Shown here: piece by piece, positions 46,042 to 53,788 of the stretch
How positions within the stretch are numbered: position 1 is the stretch's first letter
Layout: each line of letters opens with the position of its first letter
Assembly (NCBI GenBank): GCA_963837715.1
Contig: CAWIOF010000002.1
Coordinates: forward strand, 2,108,001-2,172,000
Length of the DNA stretch: 64,000 bases
Reading direction: 5' to 3'
Source of the DNA: JANYLB01 sp963837715
GTDB taxonomy: Bacteria; Actinomycetota; Acidimicrobiia; IMCC26256; JANYLB01
Position numbers and translations under genes: made by a program
Notes under the pieces: generated by a model
What the model was told of the DNA's origin: nothing
Seen by the model: only the letters and a program-made list of their open reading frames with translations
The model's database searches: none

Positions 46042-46058
46042 ATGTTGATAGGCAACAT
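46042..46058. promoter_or_regulatory. Inverted repeat upstream of ahpC, candidate OxyR site
   Basis: ATGTTG-ATAGG-CAACAT, perfect 6-bp arms, 25 bp before the ahpC start in a distinctly AT-rich stretch (46040-46115). OxyR sites are often ATAG-type half sites, and ATAG is at the centre here. The assignment is inference from position. Confidence 0.5.
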
Positions 46059-46150
46059 ATACCCTCAAGATGAAATTCCATTCACTGTGTCGATCGATTA
46101 TCCCTACCGTCCCCATCGACGCCCTCAATCCCGGCGGAACGCGGGAGACC

Positions 46151-46786
46151 TCAGGTGGATCCTCCGACGCGACGTCGGAAGCGGATCACGTCATCACCGT
46201 GGCGGGCGGTGATCTCCCAGCAACCCGTCGAGGTCGGGAGCTCGATCGTCGACGCGAACCAGGTTCCCGATGCGCTCGTGGCCGGCTGCGCCGACCCTGT
46301 CGCCCGGCCCGCACCACCGAGCCGCCGGGCGGTGAGCACCGGCGCCACCCCGCCCGGGTCGGCCGGGACCACGAACCAGCCGATCTTCAGCCGGACCACG
46401 GAGCCCTCCCGAGCCGCCGTCCCATCGAGGAGTGGGCGGATGGTCCAGAGGGATCCGCCGCCCACCACCGACGCCCCCTCGGCCCAGCGGCGCACCTCGG
46501 GCGGTACCTCGTGTCGCGGCACGGCACGCGGGAGGCGGCGACACTTCCCGGACCCGGAAGCGACGACCACATCGACCTGCTCCGCGGTACCCGATCGCAC
46601 GACCAGTTCGAGGACACCCGCGCCCACGACGATCGCGACGAGCAGCGCGACGGCTCCCGAAGCGATCGCGGTCCGGCGCCTGGTCCGTCGGACCCGACGG
46701 GCAACCGAGGCGCGCACCTCGGCGGTCGGCACCGCCGTAGGTCCCGCGATCGCGTCGAGCGCATCGTGCAGTTCATCGACGTTCAT
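46151..46786 (-). CDS. Membrane-anchored partner of the adjacent sigma factor (putative anti-sigma)
   Basis: A 211-residue protein: a short helical cytoplasmic N-terminus (MNVDELHDALDAIAG), an Arg-rich stretch, one membrane helix (AIASGAVALLVAIVVGAGVL), then an extracytoplasmic domain with two cysteines. Its ATG overlaps the sigma factor stop as ATGA. No known zinc anti-sigma motif is visible, so the anti-sigma role rests on topology and coupling. Confidence 0.6.
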   Translation of the reverse strand: MNVDELHDALDAIAGPTAVPTAEVRASVARRVRRTRRRTAIASGAVALLVAIVVGAGVLELVVRSGTAEQVDVVVASGSGKCRRLPRAVPRHEVPPEVRRWAEGASVVGGGSLWTIRPLLDGTAAREGSVVRLKIGWFVVPADPGGVAPVLTARRLGGAGRATGSAQPATSASGTWFASTIELPTSTGCWEITARHGDDVIRFRRRVGGST

Positions 46787-47295
46787 GCTTCCGTCCTCTC
46801 TTCCCCACGGCGCTCGTGTACTGCAGCGGGCGCTCCAGTCGGCTCCAGTTCGAGGCGGAGATTGCGGAGCGCGTCGTGCAATGCCGACTTCACCGTGCCC
46901 TCGGCGCACCCCAGGGCACGGGCGACTTCGGGAACCGTCAGGTCGCCGAGGTACCGCAGCACCACCGCGGCCCGCTGACGGGGTGGGAGCCGATCGAGCA
47001 ACTCGGCGACCACGACCCTGGCCACGACCCCGCCGCTCGGATCCGCCACCCGGTCCGGCGGGCCGACATCGAAGCCACGCGAGTCGCGCCGGAAACGGGT
47101 GCGCTCCGCGTTGAGCGCGACCACGTACACCCACGCAGCCGGCCGTTCGAGGCGCGACACGGTGCGCCACTTGCGGAACGCACGAGCGAACGCCTCCTGC
47201 GTCACCTCCTCGGCCCGGCCGCGGTCCCCGACCGCGAGCGCGACGGTGCGCAGCACCGACCCGTACTCTTCTTCGAAGAACTCCTCGAAATCCAC
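46783..47295 (-). CDS. ECF RNA polymerase sigma factor
   Basis: A 170-residue ECF sigma factor. Region 2 is seen in FEEFFEEEYGSVLRTVALAV and EVTQEAFARAFRKW; region 4 in LPPRQRAAVVLRYLGDLTVP and ARALGCAEGTVKSALHDALR. The GTG at 47295 follows GGGGAGGG and starts just ahead of region 2. It resembles the SigE-like group of actinobacteria. It is divergent from the ArsR-SRPBCC gene and coupled to the membrane partner. Confidence 0.88.
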   Translation of the reverse strand: MDFEEFFEEEYGSVLRTVALAVGDRGRAEEVTQEAFARAFRKWRTVSRLERPAAWVYVVALNAERTRFRRDSRGFDVGPPDRVADPSGGVVARVVVAELLDRLPPRQRAAVVLRYLGDLTVPEVARALGCAEGTVKSALHDALRNLRLELEPTGAPAAVHERRGEERTEA

Positions 47296-47379
47296 TGCCC
47301 TCCCCGGCCTCCCCTCTGGGTACGACCTCTCAGCCCGGCAGTTCGTTGGGTCCGCGTCGCTGATTCTGCACCTTGCCAT

Positions 47380-47395
47380 GTGACCATTTGGTCAC
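47380..47395. promoter_or_regulatory. Palindromic operator of the ArsR-SRPBCC gene
   Basis: GTGACCA-TT-TGGTCAC, perfect 7-bp arms, 13 bp before the ATG at 47409 and within the divergent gap with the sigma factor. An ArsR-type dimer is the likely ligand. Confidence 0.65.
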
Positions 47396-47408
47396 CTAAG
47401 CTGCACCG

Positions 47409-48155
47409 ATGGACGCGGTGTTCAAGGCGCTCGCCGATCCCACCCGACGGGAGCTGCTCGACGAGCTCTTCCGCACGGACGGCCAGACCCTCGGTGCACT
47501 CGTCGAGCGGTTCGAGATGACGCGCTTCGGCGTGATGAAGCACCTCAAGCAGCTCGAGGAGGCCGGGCTCGTCGTCACCAGGCGGCGAGGCCGGGAGAAG
47601 CTCCACTTCTTGAATCCCGTCCCGATCCGGCTCGTCCACGACCGGTGGGTGAGCAAGTACGCCGAACCCTGGGCCGCCGGGCTCAGCGGCCTGAAACAGG
47701 AACTGGAGAACCCGATGGTGAAGGTGTTCGAGATCTACATCAAGACCACACCGGACAGGCTCTGGGAGGCGATCACCGACTCCGAGATCCGGGCCAAGTA
47801 CAACTTCGGCGCCGGCGTCACGTCCACATGGAACCCGGGCTCGCCCATGGAGATGAAGGCCGGCGACTTCCTGCTCGGCGACGGCGAGATCGTCGAAGCA
47901 GATCCGCCGATCCGCCTGGTCCACACCTTGGTGGCGCACTTCAGTCCCGAGGCGGAGGCAGAAGGCGCGACGCGCGTCACGTGGGACATCGAACCTGTCG
48001 GCGACTCGTGTCGGCTCACCGTGACGCACGATCAGCTTCGCGAGGGTGCGAACGAGCAGGTCTACGGCGGTTGGCCGATGGTCCTCTCGGGTCTGAAGAC
48101 CTGGCTCGAGACGGGCGAGCTGCTCACGACTCCGGGCTCGCTCATGTACACCTGA
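47409..48155 (+). CDS. ArsR-type regulator fused to an SRPBCC (AHSA1-like) domain
   Basis: A 248-residue fusion. Residues 1-90 are a winged-helix ArsR-type domain (ALADPTRRELLDELF, TRFGVMKHLKQLEEAGLV) without the cysteine metal site. Residues ~100-240 are an SRPBCC/AHSA1 lipid-pocket domain (VFEIYIKTTPDRLWEAITDS, TWNPGSPMEMKAGDFLLGDG). Such fusions are common in actinobacteria, where the pocket probably senses a hydrophobic ligand and controls DNA binding. A palindrome just upstream is the likely operator. Confidence 0.87.
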   Translation: MDAVFKALADPTRRELLDELFRTDGQTLGALVERFEMTRFGVMKHLKQLEEAGLVVTRRRGREKLHFLNPVPIRLVHDRWVSKYAEPWAAGLSGLKQELENPMVKVFEIYIKTTPDRLWEAITDSEIRAKYNFGAGVTSTWNPGSPMEMKAGDFLLGDGEIVEADPPIRLVHTLVAHFSPEAEAEGATRVTWDIEPVGDSCRLTVTHDQLREGANEQVYGGWPMVLSGLKTWLETGELLTTPGSLMYT

Positions 48156-48179
48156 CGCGCCCGTCGGGAGGAAGCAGGT

Positions 48180-48953
48180 TCAGAGGCGGATGAAGGTGGA
48201 GTAGCGGTACAGCTCGCGGTACCCCATCCGCGCGTAGGTCGATTCACCGAAACGGGACGCTTCGAGGGTCACGATCGACGCGCCACGGTCGAACGCAACG
48301 TTGGTGACCCGCCGCGTGACGACGTCGCCGAGACCGTGGCCACGGGCGTCGTCGTGGCAGGCGACCCAACCCACGTATCCGTCGCCCGATTCCCCCACCA
48401 GGTACACCGACGCGCCGGCGACCGTCCGACCTTCGAGTTCCGCGAGCGCGATCGCGATCCCCGGCTCGAGCATCACCTCGGGGTGATCGATCGTGGCGCG
48501 CGTGATCTCCTCGGGGATCGAGAGATGGCGGAAGGCGTGGCCGGCGATCTCGGCGTACGCCCGGACGTCGGCCGGCGATTCGGCCAGCCGCACGGTGACG
48601 CCGGCGGGCAGGGTGCGGTCTTCGAGCGGTGCGTCGCACACCATCTCGGGCCCCTGCGAGAAGTCGGTGAACCCTCGACGAGTCAGCTCAGCGTGGAGCG
48701 CGGCATCGGAGTCGCGTACGAAGACCGCCGCCGTCTGCCCCTCGTTCAGGAGGAAAGCAGTCAGGGAGTCGGCGAACGTCTCGGCCGACGATTCCGGCCC
48801 GGATCGGATCGCCAGGCGCGTCGCGGGGAAGTCGACCGCGCCCCGGAACGCGAGGATCCCCGGCTCGTCGAGGAGATCGGCTCCGTGGAGCCGGGCCTGG
48901 ATCCGCATGAACCCGACGAGGTTCTCGTGCGCACGCTCGTCGATCGTCGGCAT
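48180..48953 (-). CDS. GNAT family N-acetyltransferase
   Basis: A 257-residue GNAT-fold protein. The acetyl-CoA-binding region lies at the end of the C-terminal domain: GWVACHDDARGHGLGDVVTR (a variant of the R/Q-x-x-G-x-G/A loop), then the C-terminal strand RMGYRELYRYSTF. The N-terminal ~100 residues form a degenerate second domain. The ATG at 48953 follows a close -10 box. The substrate is unknown. Confidence 0.8.
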   Translation of the reverse strand: MPTIDERAHENLVGFMRIQARLHGADLLDEPGILAFRGAVDFPATRLAIRSGPESSAETFADSLTAFLLNEGQTAAVFVRDSDAALHAELTRRGFTDFSQGPEMVCDAPLEDRTLPAGVTVRLAESPADVRAYAEIAGHAFRHLSIPEEITRATIDHPEVMLEPGIAIALAELEGRTVAGASVYLVGESGDGYVGWVACHDDARGHGLGDVVTRRVTNVAFDRGASIVTLEASRFGESTYARMGYRELYRYSTFIRL

Positions 48954-48960
48954 GACCGTG

Positions 48961-48966
48961 ACCCTA
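48961..48966 (-). promoter_or_regulatory. Predicted -10 box of the GNAT gene
   Basis: TAGGGT on the minus strand, 7 nt before the ATG at 48953, consistent with a leaderless mRNA. Confidence 0.45.
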
Positions 48967-49016
48967 CGACGTGGCCGGGTTTGCTCGGGGCCACGCGCCG
49001 CGAGTGAGATCGGGCC

Positions 49017-49517
49017 ATGACCGATGTCACCCGCTTCCTCGAGGCGAACAAGGCCTACGCCGCGGCGCGCGCCAACGTGGCCGACGCGCGGCCGAGCCAG
49101 AAGCTCGCCGTCCTCACGTGCATGGACGCCCGGATCGACGTGTTCGCCGCGCTGGGCCTCCACCTCGGCGAAGCGCACGTGCTCCGCAACGCCGGCGGTC
49201 GGGTCACCGACGACGTCCTCCGGAGCCTCGCACTCTCGTGCCACGTGCTCGGCGTCGACACGATGGTCGTGATGCAGCACACGCAGTGCGGCCTCGCCGG
49301 CGTGACCGACGAAGAGCTCCGACGGCGCACGGGAGCCGACCTCGGGTTCTTCCCGATCGACGATCACGCCGCCGCGCTCGCCGAAGACATCCAGCTCCTG
49401 ATCGAGAAGCCGTTCCTCGAGCCATTGCGCTCCATCTCGGGGCTCGTCTACGACGTCGAGAGCGGCGAGATCGCCGATGTCGCCCGATGGGACCGCCCGG
49501 ACCGCCCACCGGCGTGA
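49017..49517 (+). CDS. Beta-class carbonic anhydrase
   Basis: A 166-residue zinc enzyme interconverting CO2 and bicarbonate. The zinc ligands are visible: Cys in VLTCMDARID with the Asp-Arg dyad, and His plus Cys in VVMQHTQCGLAG. GTNAGG-like text reads VLRNAGGRVTDD. The size is on the small side, typical of the actinobacterial short beta group. It is followed at once by a strong hairpin. Confidence 0.9.
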   Translation: MTDVTRFLEANKAYAAARANVADARPSQKLAVLTCMDARIDVFAALGLHLGEAHVLRNAGGRVTDDVLRSLALSCHVLGVDTMVVMQHTQCGLAGVTDEELRRRTGADLGFFPIDDHAAALAEDIQLLIEKPFLEPLRSISGLVYDVESGEIADVARWDRPDRPPA

Positions 49518-49540
49518 CGCCCGGCCCCGTGCCGGGCGTC
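49516..49540. terminator. Bidirectional terminator hairpin
   Basis: GACGCCCGGC and GCCGGGCGTC pair perfectly over 10 bp around a 5-nt loop (CCCGT). It begins within the carbonic anhydrase stop codon and lies between two convergent genes (the other is yceI), so it can serve both. No T-run is present. Confidence 0.65.
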
Positions 49541-49553
49541 GCGCCGGACCGGT

Positions 49554-50135
49554 TCACGGGGCGATGAACTGCAGCTCGAGCTCGAGCTTGACCTTGTCGC
49601 CGAGCATCAGCTTCTCGGCGCCGGGAATGATGCCGAAGTCGATGCCGAAGTCGCTCCGCTTGATCGATCCGGTCGCGGAGAACCCGGCGTGGGTGGTCTG
49701 ATCAGCCGGGAACACCTCGGTGCCGCCGAACTCGACGTCGAGGGTGACCGACTTCGTGACGCCCGCGAGCGTGAGGTCGCCCGTCATCTCGTAGCTCTCA
49801 CCGTCGCCGGTGATCGCGGTCGAGCGGAAGCCCATCCGCTGGTGCGCGTCGGTGTCGAAGAAGTCGGTCGACCGCAGGTGGGCGTCGCGGTCGTCGTTGC
49901 CGGTGCTGACCGACGAGAGGTCGATGTCGGCAGTCACGGTCACGTCGTCGAGGGTCGATCCGATGTCGAGGGTGGCCTCGAACTGGTCGAACCGCCCCCG
50001 CACGTTGGAGAGACCGAGGTGGCGGATGACGAAGAGGACAGCGGAGTGATTGGTGTCGAGGGTCCACCGGCCGCCGGGGAGCGGGAGCTCGGTCGTCGGG
50101 TCGGCGTCGGGGGTGGTGGCGGTAGGTGCAGTCAT
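49554..50135 (-). CDS. YceI family lipid-binding-like protein
   Basis: A 193-residue lipocalin-like YceI protein. Family text: GGRWTLDTNHSAVLFVIRHL, the strand pattern FEATLDIGSTLDDVTVTADI, HLRSTDFFDTDAHQRMGFRS and SDFGIDFGI near the end. No signal peptide is visible, so it is likely cytoplasmic, unlike E. coli YceI. AGGAG precedes the ATG at 50135. It is divergent from an HxlR regulator across a palindrome, and HxlR-YceI regulation is likely. Confidence 0.88.
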   Translation of the reverse strand: MTAPTATTPDADPTTELPLPGGRWTLDTNHSAVLFVIRHLGLSNVRGRFDQFEATLDIGSTLDDVTVTADIDLSSVSTGNDDRDAHLRSTDFFDTDAHQRMGFRSTAITGDGESYEMTGDLTLAGVTKSVTLDVEFGGTEVFPADQTTHAGFSATGSIKRSDFGIDFGIIPGAEKLMLGDKVKLELELQFIAP

Positions 50136-50190
50136 GGGGAGCTCCTGGTTCGCTGGGGGCACGGGGGGTGTGCCGGGGTGGTATTCTTTT

Positions 50191-50213
50191 GTTACTCAGC
50201 AACGATAAGTAAC
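50191..50213. promoter_or_regulatory. Inverted repeat between yceI and hxlR genes
   Basis: GTTACT and AGTAAC separated by 11 bp, within an AT-rich patch. GTTAC/GTAAC half sites are typical of HxlR-family operators. It lies 30 bp before the regulator start and 56 bp from yceI. Confidence 0.6.
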
Positions 50214-50242
50214 CCCTCGTCGTTTGGGAAGAAGGCACTTTG

Positions 50243-50668
50243 ATGTTCCCCAGGCACTCCGGAGTGCCCGCATCGGGCGACGCCGACGTCGACCAGCACT
50301 CCGACTGCATCGTCGTGCGGGAGATCCTCGACCGCGTCGGCGACAAGTGGAGCGTGCTCGTGATCGCGCTCCTCGGCGAGCGCGGCCACCGGTTCAGCGA
50401 GTTGCGGCGGGCCATCGACGGCATCTCGCAACGGATGCTCACGCTCACGTTGCGCCAACTCGAACGCGACGGTCTCGTGCTCCGAACCGTGCACGCCACC
50501 GTCCCCCCGCGCGTCGACTACGCGCTCACCCCGCTGGGCGAGTCGGTGCTCGAACCGCTCACCGGCCTCATGTGCTGGGCCCAACGCCACGGCACCGACA
50601 TCGCCGAGGCCAGGGCAACGTACGACGCCGCGCAGGTCGACGACCTCGAGCAAGGCATCGCAGGCTGA
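50243..50668 (+). CDS. HxlR family winged-helix regulator
   Basis: A 141-residue regulator of the HxlR group, which often senses aldehydes, quinones or oxidants through an N-terminal Cys. The conserved Cys lies in HSDCIVVREILDRVGDKWSV, followed by HRFSELRRAIDGISQRMLTL and the wing in PRVDYALTPLG. The start is ATG at 50243, with a TTG one codon before. It probably controls itself and yceI. Confidence 0.9.
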   Translation: MFPRHSGVPASGDADVDQHSDCIVVREILDRVGDKWSVLVIALLGERGHRFSELRRAIDGISQRMLTLTLRQLERDGLVLRTVHATVPPRVDYALTPLGESVLEPLTGLMCWAQRHGTDIAEARATYDAAQVDDLEQGIAG

Positions 50669-50742
50669 GCCCCGAACCCGCGTCCACCACCTCCCCCGCG
50701 ACGCGACCGACGCGCGGCGGTCCGCGAATCTGGCAGATCGTC

Positions 50743-51312
50743 GTGATGGTGCTCGTCGTCGGAGTGGTCGGCGGCTGGCTCGCGCGCACGTACCTCCCCG
50801 AGGCGCATCCGGACCGCGACTCGGTCGACGTCGGCTTCCTCCACGACATGACGACCCATCACCAACAGGCCGTGCAGATGGGGCTCGTCTACCAACAGCG
50901 CGGCGTCGACCCGATGCTCGGCCACATGGCCCGCGAGATCGTGACGTCGCAGTCGGCCGAGATCGGCATCTTCAACCACATCCTCGCCGGGTGGAACGAG
51001 CAGGATCCGCCCGAACCGTCGATGGCGTGGATGGGGCGCGGCATGGTCGGACACGCGATGCCCGGGATGGCGACCCCGGCCCAGGTCGACGGGCTCGAGC
51101 AACTCAGCGGCGCCGAGCTCGACGACGAGTTCTCCCGCCTGATGATCGCCCACCACGCCGGCGGGCTCGCGATGGCGGAGTACGCAGCGGCGAACGCGAC
51201 GAATGCCGAGATCCGCGGCCGGGCTCTCGCCATCGTCGAGGGGCAGCGATCCGAGATCTCCGAGATCAACGCCCGGCGCCGACAACTCGGCCTGGAACCG
51301 GTCCTGCCGTAG
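50743..51312 (+). CDS. DUF305 family membrane-anchored protein
   Basis: A protein of about 189 residues with one N-terminal membrane helix (VMVLVVGVVGGWLARTYL) and two DUF305 repeats, each with the HH motif: VGFLHDMTTHHQQAVQMG and EFSRLMIAHHAGGLAMAEYA. DUF305 proteins can bind copper and act extracytoplasmically. GTG at 50743 and ATG at 50746 are the first canonical starts near the helix; the frame continues back to ~50665 without a standard start. It follows hxlR by 74 bp. Confidence 0.8.
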   Translation: MMVLVVGVVGGWLARTYLPEAHPDRDSVDVGFLHDMTTHHQQAVQMGLVYQQRGVDPMLGHMAREIVTSQSAEIGIFNHILAGWNEQDPPEPSMAWMGRGMVGHAMPGMATPAQVDGLEQLSGAELDDEFSRLMIAHHAGGLAMAEYAAANATNAEIRGRALAIVEGQRSEISEINARRRQLGLEPVLP

Positions 51313-51416
51313 CCGGGTGTCGGCACGCCGACCGATGAGTCCGGGCCGGCCCCACGGTCGAAGCCTCGACAGGTCCCGCGCGAACCGCGAGGCTCGGCAG
51401 GCAGAAGGAGACGTCG

Positions 51417-52605
51417 ATGGCGACTGCGATGACGACCGCGACGACGACCGGTTCCGGCCTCGGTGAACGCGCCACCGGACCGGTGCTGCTCGTCGGCACC
51501 CGCAAGGGGGTGTTCGTGCTCTCCGCCGATGCCGACCGCGGCACCTGGACCTCGGGGCCACCGATGTTCCTCGGCCATGTCGCCCAACACGTGGTGCTCG
51601 ATCCCCGGGACCGCCGACGCATGGTGCTCGCCGTGCGGACCGGGCACCTCGGACCGACCGTGTTCCACTCCGACGACCTCGGCGCAACGTGGACCGAGGC
51701 GGTCCGGCCGCCCGCGTTCCGCACCGGGGACCGGCTCGGACGGAGTCTCAACTCGGTGTTCTGGCTGACTCCCGGCCACGCCGACGAACCCGGGGTGTGG
51801 TTCGCGGGGGGCTCGCCCCAAGGTCTGTTCACAAGTGAAGACGGTGGCGCGACCTGGGACCCGGTCGACGGATGGGTCGACCATCCGATGTGGGAGACGT
51901 GGGCCGAGTGGCCCGAGGAGAACACCCCCGACGGCTCGATGCTCCATTCCGTGATCGTCGACCCGCGCGACCCCTCGCACATGTACCTCGGGCTGTCGGC
52001 CGGAGGCGTGTTCGAGACGACGAACCGTGGCCTCGACTGGCATCCGCTCAACGCGGGCTGCGACGCGGCGTTCCTCCCGGCCGGTGAAGACGCCGAGTAC
52101 GGACACGATCCCCACTGCGTGCGCCTCCACCCGCTCGCGCCCGACCGCCTCTACCAGCAGAACCACTGCGGGATCTACCGCATGGAGCGCGCCGACGGCC
52201 GGTGGGTTCGCATCGGCGACAACATGCCGACCGACGTGGGCGACATCGGGTTCCCGATCGAGCTGCACCCCCGCGACCCCGACACCGCGTGGGTGTTCCC
52301 GATGGACGGGACCGACGTCTGGCCCCGCACCAGCCCCGACGGTCGACCCGCGGCCTACGTGACCAGGGACGCCGGCGCATCCTGGACGCGTCCGCGACCA
52401 CGGGCTGCCCGAACCGGCGTGGTTCACCGTGAAGCGCCAAGCCATGACCGTCGACCACGGCACGCCCGTCGGCGTGTACTTCGGGACCACCAGCGGCGAG
52501 ATCTGGGCGAGTGCCGACGAAGGCGACACCTGGCGGTGCATCGCATCCCACCTGCCCGAGATCTACTCCGTCGAGTACGCGGATCCCGACCCGTCGCGGC
52601 GGTGA
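51417..52605 (+). CDS. Sortilin/BNR-type beta-propeller protein, frameshifted
   Basis: Glycosidase-like (exo-alpha-sialidase or sortilin) propeller of ~395 residues with repeated Asp-box blades such as FHSDDLGATWTEA, FTSEDGGATWDPV, FETTNRGLDWHPL and VTRDAGASWTR. The frame breaks once near 52389-52393, where one extra base is read. After it, RDHGLPEPAWFTVKRQAMTV and YFGTTSGEIWASADEGDTW complete the last blade, ending in a TGA at 52603-52605. No sialidase catalytic residues were identified, so its role is unknown. It is coupled to a MoaD-like gene. Confidence 0.78.
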
Positions 52606-52862
52606 ACGTCCGGATCCCCACTCCCCTGCTGTCGTACACCGGCCAGGCCCGCACCGTGGAGGCGCACGGCACGACCGTCGACGAGGTGCTCGTCGACGTC
52701 GACCGTCAGTTCCCGGGATTGCGGTTCCGGGTCGTCGACGAGCAGGGCCGGCTGCGACGTCACATGCGGGTGTTCGTCAACGACTCGATCGAACGTGACC
52801 TGTCGACCGTCGTCGGCCCCGACGACGAGATCACCCTCATGCAGGCGCTCTCCGGCGGGTAG
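52602..52862 (+). CDS. MoaD/ThiS-like ubiquitin-fold protein
   Basis: An 86-residue beta-grasp protein ending in Gly-Gly (LMQALSGG), the C-terminus of sulfur carriers such as MoaD and ThiS. The text VNVRIPTPLLSYTGQARTVE and VNDSIERDLSTVVGPDDEIT fits the family. A GTG start overlaps the propeller stop as GTGA. No MoaE, MoeB or thiazole genes are near, so the usual cofactor role is not supported by context. Its 3' end overlaps arsR by 26 bp. Confidence 0.82.
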   Translation: MNVRIPTPLLSYTGQARTVEAHGTTVDEVLVDVDRQFPGLRFRVVDEQGRLRRHMRVFVNDSIERDLSTVVGPDDEITLMQALSGG

Positions 52863-53202
52863 CCGAGCTCGCCAACGCGTCGCGGAGGTCGTCGAGGCGC
52901 TCGGGCACGATGCGCCACCACACCCACCGCCCCCGCTTCTCCCCCACGATGAGCCCGGCCTCGGCGAGAACCTTCGTGTGGTGCGACACCGTCGGCTGGG
53001 CCTTGCCGAGCGGCACGAGGAGATCGCACGAGCACACCTCGCCGGCGTCGGCCACGAGGCTCAAGAGACGGAGCCGCACCGGATCGGCGAGCGCGGCGAA
53101 CACCCGGGCGAGATCGTCGGCCTCCTGCTCACCGAGCGGAGCCGCCACCACCGACGCACAGCACGCTCCTGCGCCGCGTTCCGGATCATCGTGTTCGACC
53201 AT
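52837..53202 (-). CDS. arsR: Arsenic-responsive ArsR repressor
   Basis: A 121-residue winged-helix repressor. Adjacent Cys14-Cys15 (GAGACCAS) plus Cys57 and Cys59 (GEVCSCDLL) resemble the type-2 As(III) site of Corynebacterium glutamicum ArsR (Cys15, Cys16, Cys55). The helix-turn-helix is KAQPTVSHHTKVLAEAGLI. The ATG at 53202 excludes a long upstream open frame. It is divergent from the arsI-aquaporin-arsC operon. Confidence 0.9.
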   Translation of the reverse strand: MVEHDDPERGAGACCASVVAAPLGEQEADDLARVFAALADPVRLRLLSLVADAGEVCSCDLLVPLGKAQPTVSHHTKVLAEAGLIVGEKRGRWVWWRIVPERLDDLRDALASSATRRRAPA

Positions 53203-53275
53203 CAGCGGCGCTCCTCGTCGAGAACAACTGGAGAGACCCGACACCACATTGACAACTGTCGATAGATTCGCGAGA

Positions 53276-53289
53276 GTCGATGTATCGAC
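53276..53289. promoter_or_regulatory. Palindromic candidate ArsR operator
   Basis: GTCGAT-GT-ATCGAC, perfect 6-bp arms with a 2-bp centre, in the AT-rich gap between arsR and arsI. It lies 40 bp before arsI. Confidence 0.55.
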
Positions 53290-53328
53290 CGATGTAAATC
53301 TACACCGACCCAGCCTCCGGAGGAACCC

Positions 53329-53784
53329 ATGGCCCGAGTGCAGCTCGCCCTGAACGTCTCGAACCTCGACGACGCAATCGCGTTCTACTCGAAGCTCTTC
53401 TCCGCCGAACCCGCGAAGGTGCGGCCGGGGTACGCGAACTTCGCGATCAGCGAGCCTCCGCTGAAGCTGGTGCTGATCGAGGGGAACGGTTCGCCGGGGA
53501 CGCTCAATCACCTCGGCGTCGAGGTCGAAGACGCCGAGGCCGTCGCCGACGCGACCCGGCGCCTCTCGTCCGACGGCCTGGCCACCGCAACTGAAGACCA
53601 GGTCGAGTGTTGCTTCGCCCTGCAGGACAAGGTGTGGGTCGACGGTCCCGACGGCGAGCCCTGGGAGATCTACACCGTGCTCAGCGATGTGGAGATGGCG
53701 CCCGGCGAGCTCCGGACGGTCGAACCCGGTGGCGACGCCATGTGTTGTGCGAGCGCGCCCGAGTCCGCGGCGCGCTGCTGCTGA
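53329..53784 (+). CDS. arsI: ArsI/CadI family dioxygenase (arsenic resistance)
   Basis: A 151-residue vicinal-oxygen-chelate protein. The metal-binding His lies in GTLNHLGVEVED, the vicinal Cys pair in DQVECCFALQDKVWVDGP, and a second Cys-rich tail ends SAARCC. ArsI cleaves the C-As bond of methylarsenite; close CadI relatives bind Cd. The Cys pair plus an arsenic context favour ArsI. A GGAGGA sequence precedes the ATG. First gene of the operon. Confidence 0.85.
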   Translation: MARVQLALNVSNLDDAIAFYSKLFSAEPAKVRPGYANFAISEPPLKLVLIEGNGSPGTLNHLGVEVEDAEAVADATRRLSSDGLATATEDQVECCFALQDKVWVDGPDGEPWEIYTVLSDVEMAPGELRTVEPGGDAMCCASAPESAARCC

Positions 53785-53788
53785 TCCG

